In this document: piece by piece, positions 59,791 to 64,000 of the stretch
Layout: each line of letters opens with the position of its first letter
How positions within the stretch are numbered: the stretch's first letter is position 1
Source: Tubiluchus corallicola
Lineage: Eukaryota; Priapulida; Priapulimorpha; Priapulimorphida; Tubiluchidae
Length of the DNA stretch: 64,000 nucleotides
Direction: 5' to 3'
NCBI GenBank assembly: GCA_030141605.1
Contig: JAQGDQ010002368.1
Span: forward strand, 308,001 to 372,000
Notes under the pieces: model-generated
The model's database searches: none
What the model saw: only the letters and a program-made list of their open reading frames with translations
Told to the model about the DNA's origin: nothing
Translations under genes and position numbers: made by a program

Positions 59791-61199
59791 CCAATAGACT
59801 ATCAATGGATTCCAGTACTCAAATGGTTTGTACGCGAGATGTAATATAAACCTGCGTCAGGTCCCGCAGATACGCTTTTCCTTGTGATTATATTGTTTAG
59901 TATATGCAGCTGTAATCTGCATATTTTTGAAAGTTATCATTACACTTGACGTATTGTTCAGCAGAAGAAAAAGCTTTTCCTCACCGAAAATAAATTTTCG
60001 CCCGTGTTTTCTCGTGCCCGTTTCCTAGCATTTGTTACAATTAAACACGATTGATAACGAGTTCTTGAATTGCTATAAACCTATAAAACTATTCAAGACA
60101 AATTTAATGACTTGCATGTTTCTCTAGCTTCGTTTTTGTAATGCCACCATACAAACTATTTATGGGGTGTCTCAAAGATCACTATGCACTTTGGTTTCTA
60201 ATCTTCTTTTTAATTTTTCTCCAATCTCAGCAAGTCCTTACATGTATCAAAAAGGTCCTTTGACAATTATTTTATTTATCTTTGACAAGAACCGCCGTTG
60301 CTGTTTGACGACAGTAACCTTAGAAAGTAAAGCGCAAAATCTCATCCGCCAAGAGCTCCTTCGATGACCATCTGAAGTTTAGTGGTAATTCAAGTAGCAT
60401 ATGGACCAGTATTTTTTTCATTATTAGCAATGTAATTTTTCAGCAGCCCTTATTCGCTACTCATGGGGTGGGAGAGGCTTTCTCAATGTAAGGTACCGAC
60501 ACTGGCTCCGTCTCCGAGGCTCTTTCGACTCATTACAGATTTGATGGATTTAACAATGCAAAATTTTTACAGGGCTACAACAGGCAAAAATAACGCATCT
60601 TCGTGAACCCGAAACAACAATTAGAAGTCATAGTACAAACATTTGAATGGTAGTACTTGCTGATGTTCGAAACTCATGTGTTAGTCATCGGCAGAAATGC
60701 TTTGACGAAAGTAGCGAAAATGGCAAACGCAATTAGTGTAGTAGTCCGTTTCGGATTCACGTCTAATTCAATTGAAAGAATTGGCAAAAAGTTTATCTGT
60801 GCCTATTTTCAAACATTTTTTTGTTGAAAGAATAGAGAAAAGAAAATATAAAGCGTCTGATAACTTCTTCTGAACACCCTGTTTTGTAAATGTATGAAAT
60901 GTTAATGACCATTATCGTACTAGTATTATTATACAATTTCTTGTTAAGCATTTGTTGCAAATTGTTAAACTAAGATTGAATAATGCGTTTATAAAGTCCT
61001 ACCATTTTTCGCACCCACTGCTGGTACCGTCCGAGATTCTACAAGCCGAATCCAACACTAGGATAAGGCCTTTAAAGAATTTCTGAAAAGTCATGCTTAT
61101 TTAAATGTTCATTTTAATTTCCAAAATGCCATAATTATGAATGTTACAGTAAAACTCATATGCTATTACTGCAAAAAAGAGAACTATTTAGTGTTTTGT
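59791..61199. other. Intergenic, nothing firmly recognised
   Basis: AT-rich. Short open frames lack domain signatures. Confidence 0.35.
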
Positions 61200-61960
61200 G
61201 GACGTCAAATATTATAATCCCAACGTCATATAAACATTCAAGAAATTGAGTTGTAGGAGATCGTTTTGATAAAAGCCATGTTGCTCTTTTAACAATAAAT
61301 CTTTTGTTTTTTTAAAGGTGTAGCGCACTATCAACAATATACATGTCCATTAATTTACGGCTTATACACGTGAGTGATACTTGCCTGTATTATACTGGCC
61401 AATCTCCCTTTGTGTAAATAGGTATATCTTCAGCCAGTTTCCAAACATCAAGTATTACGCCATCTATAAATGACTTTTGAAATATAAGTAACAATGGAAC
61501 ACATACATTATTCGCCATGTTTTTTAATGCCACCGGTATGCCGTCCGGATTCAGTTTTTTCTTTACATCAGTTCACTGGTTTCAGTTCACTTATCATTTT
61601 TAATTGCAGCTGACAAGAAATCAACAACTGTCAACTATGCATGCACCGGCACCTTACTTTCCACAATAGCACTCCTTTATCCTTAACAAAATGGGATTCA
61701 AAGCATTTGTCAAAAGATTGGGTTTAGGCTTAGCTTTAGCCATCTGTAATAACAGAGCCGTATCGTCTTCTAAAGGGGATACCCATTAGCACGACATCGT
61801 TTCTTTCGAACATAATTAAAGAGCTTGTTGAGATCACCTTTACACAGAACTTTATAGCGAGACTGATGACTGACGAAGTTGGGTGAATTCCTCCAGCAAG
61901 TCCTGAATTGAACCAGCCAAATCATCACCATTTTACCTCGTAGGCGTTTACAGGATTTAC
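61200..61960 (-). mobile_element. CR1-like LINE reverse-transcriptase fragment
   Basis: On the minus strand, in broken frames: RYKVLCKGDLNKLFNYVRKK (pre-RT linker, about 61,800-61,870), LNPDGIPVALKNMANNVCVP, IFQKSFIDGVILDVWKLAED and VSLTCISRKLMDM (about 61,330-61,555), then KEQHGFIKT (about 61,270). These are the ordered early RT blocks of CR1/L2-type LINEs. Stops and frameshifts show it is inactive, and both ends are truncated. Confidence 0.7.
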
Positions 61961-63196
61961 GATTTGGTAACCTGTCATGGAGTGCCCTAGCACACGTTAG
62001 CTTAGTAACTCATTTCCGACTGCTTGGTATGGACCTGATATATGAACCAAACTTGACGTTTCTCTATATGAAAAAATTATTGATCTACTGACTACATAAT
62101 TATGGCTTTAAATAAAGTACCTATTGGCATCACTGGTAAATAGACAAAAGTCTAGTTTGCTACAGTGTGGCAACGCAGAAAACGCAATACATGCAACAAA
62201 TTTTATTAACAAGAAAATTTTTAAAAGCGATCTGAAAAGCAGTATTACTAAAAAGAGTAATAAGAAAATCTATGCTGCCGTGCATAAAGGGCAGGAAGTA
62301 CAAAATTTTGCTTTTGAAAAAAATGCAAATAAATTTTTGCATGACGTTTGAAAGTACTAATGAAGATAAAATTTTCTACACAACATGAGCATATAATTAA
62401 CTGCTAAGTAATATTAAATAGATTCAATACAACCTACTGCCTTGGTAGATAATGATCTTTAATTTTCCTAGATAGCCAACTAGCAGTACAGCTTCTTTTA
62501 AGTTTATGATTGAGTGGAAGATAAATGTGTACGATGATAATGCTATTTAGTCTGCAACAAAGGCGAAAATTTACTGTTTTTATATTCTGTACAGCAAGTG
62601 CCTAAGTATGAAATTTCATTATAAAGGAAGTTAGATCACCATCTGTTGGTAAGAATGCATCAAAATCTCAATGCTGTTAAAATTGTAGTTACTGCGTTTT
62701 ATTTTCTGTTGGGCAGTATGCCGATCCAAACTCGTACCGGCCTCAGTTGTAAGCTGGGTAGTTCTTTTCCCTTTAGCCTTACTGAAAGGTCAAACCATGG
62801 TCTTTGACCCCCTAATCAACGCTCCTCAGCATCAAGTAATTCACCAAATTAATGTATTGTCATTTGATCAAAATTACAGCCAACGAGTGAGCTGTAATTA
62901 CGCGCTAGTTTCGGGTTTGAAAACAGTGATACCCTGTTTGTCATTCCTGCAATTGAATCCCGAAATTACCAGGTTCTGACGCTGGTTCACCTTGATCGCC
63001 CTGTTTCAGTTCATCCCACAAACTTTATCAGGTTGATCTGATGTCATCCGTGATGCCAAATAGAAAACTACTAATTAGGTCAAGCCTTGGAGAAATAGAA
63101 TAAAAGTGAAATCCGATCACTGCAGTATCACAGTTAGCTGAGGTGACAGCGGTAACAACGTTGAGTTAGAACAAAGTTAGAAAAAAGACAGGAATC
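61961..63196. other. 5' flank of the second secreted-protein gene
   Basis: AT-rich, with no supported exon. The promoter was not identified. Confidence 0.35.
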
Positions 63197-63232
63197 ATGC
63201 TTGCTTTTGTTGGACTTTTTGCATTTCTATGG
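63197..63232 (+). CDS. Paralogue exon 1, signal peptide
   Basis: Twelve codons ending TGG|GTAAGT, phase 0, very close in layout to the 15-codon first exon of the upstream gene. Confidence 0.75.
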
Positions 63233-64000
63233 GTAAGTGAAATTTCTATGTCAATTTTTATTCCAGTTCAGCTAAATTTTAGGTTACTTTTAATATTACA
63301 AATTTAGCTGCCAATTACTTATAACTTTATTTCATTTTATTAAAATGTTTGACAGTGGTTTGAAAATGTTTTGAAAAAGTTAACATCGTGACCAGAAATA
63401 AATCTGTAAAACATGGTATTTGCTACATGAAAATAACGCAATTCAATGCATCATTGCGGTTTACAATTGACGTGTAATCCCGTGATAAAATCGTAATGCT
63501 GAAATGCCTGAACCATTTTTGCTTGTGTGTTAATTAGCTGTTACTTACTCATTTCGAAGTTTATTTATACTACTAAAAGGAAAATGTATTTGCAGATAAG
63601 CACGTCTGCTATGTACATGCCCCCATCATACTACACGGAAATGCGGGGCAATGGTTTACCGGAAAGAGTTCTAAAACATCCGGACGCCGAGTATGCGTCC
63701 GACACTGTACGAGCAAAACTTGCCGACGAAGACGAACGCTTCAGCCTTTTTGATCGAAACCTGTACTATGATATTCCCAAAGACCAGCGCTTCAAGTCCA
63801 AGGAGAGGGCTACAACTTACAAGGACATTGATGATGAAATTAGCCACAATACGTATCTCCGCCGTGCTAGACTGGATGATTACAATGGTCCAAATCTGAG
63901 ACAGTTTGAAAGGAGGGAACAATTCGAAAACAAACCAGCACAGCAGTTTTTCAGCGATCAGGAGAAAGGAGAACACATGACAGCTTTAACGGGACACGGA
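63197..64000 (+). CDS. Secreted protein, paralogue of the 51,813 gene (5' part; runs off the window)
   Basis: Exon 1 (63,197-63,232) encodes MLAFVGLFAFLW, the start of a signal peptide, and ends TGG|GTAAGT in phase 0. Exon 2 begins at 63,596 after TTTGCAG and stays open to the window end. It encodes ISTSAMYMPPSYY and then RNLYYDIPKDQRFKSK. The signal-peptide exon, phase-0 intron and YYDIP..QR block match the gene at 51,813 in the same order, so they are probably tandem duplicates. Unlike exon 2 of the first gene, this one continues past the block with an Arg/Gln/Glu-rich stretch (RQFERREQFENKPAQQFF). Function unknown. Confidence 0.75.
63233..63595. other. Intron 1 of the paralogue
   Basis: A 363-bp AT-rich intron with GT and AG ends. 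Confidence 0.6.
63596..64000 (+). CDS. Paralogue exon 2 (partial)
   Basis: Open for 135 codons from the acceptor to the window edge. Its 3' end is outside the window. Confidence 0.78.
   Translation, partial: MSTSAMYMPPSYYTEMRGNGLPERVLKHPDAEYASDTVRAKLADEDERFSLFDRNLYYDIPKDQRFKSKERATTYKDIDDEISHNTYLRRARLDDYNGPNLRQFERREQFENKPAQQFFSDQEKGEHMTALTGHG

Overview
This window is AT-rich animal nuclear DNA. Coding sequence is split into short exons with GT/AG introns, microsatellites are long and frequent, and there are remnants of LINEs, tRNA-derived SINEs and hAT-type DNA transposons. A multi-domain GDNF-receptor-alpha-like gene, a motile-cilium (DRC9/IQCG) gene and acidic secreted proteins fit a bilaterian invertebrate, most likely a lophotrochozoan such as a mollusc, annelid or brachiopod. 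That placement is inference.

Layout. Positions 1-25,715 hold no gene I can support, only repeats, SINE-like relics and a 380-bp hAT MITE with a perfect 8-bp target duplication at 11,139-11,518. Positions 25,716-43,154 (+) carry 15 exons, phase-consistent throughout, of a GFR-alpha-like receptor. It has four ten-cysteine GDNF/GAS1 domains, a mucin-like insert, a Thr-rich stalk, a further Cys-rich module and a hydrophobic C-terminal tail. Its signal-peptide exon was not found and probably lies upstream. An intact, intronless IQCG/DRC9 gene sits on the opposite strand inside one of its introns (35,589-36,722), with an RFX X-box-like site about 200 bp upstream of its start codon.

Positions 45,430-50,930 are a stack of nested transposable elements. 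A decayed LINE (-) is interrupted by a hAT-like DNA element (45,544-49,974, 8-bp duplication). That element carries an RTE-like LINE 3' fragment (+) and, inserted next to it with a perfect 13-bp duplication, a 2.8-kb LINE (-) that keeps endonuclease and RNase H but has lost its reverse transcriptase.

Positions 51,813-57,504 (+) form a complete six-exon gene for a 673-residue secreted acidic protein of unknown function. From 63,197 to the window end, a second gene with the same signal-peptide-exon layout and a shared YYDIP..QR block begins; the two look like tandem paralogues. Between them lie a 1.7-kb array of direct and inverted repeats built around a GGGCGCCCC core (58,080-59,790) and a CR1-like LINE fragment.

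The receptor and the two secreted proteins all act outside the cell or at its surface, but nothing in the sequence shows that they work together. The DRC9 gene is an unrelated ciliary gene nested by chance or by retroposition. All exon limits are read by eye from splice consensus, reading phase and protein family patterns.
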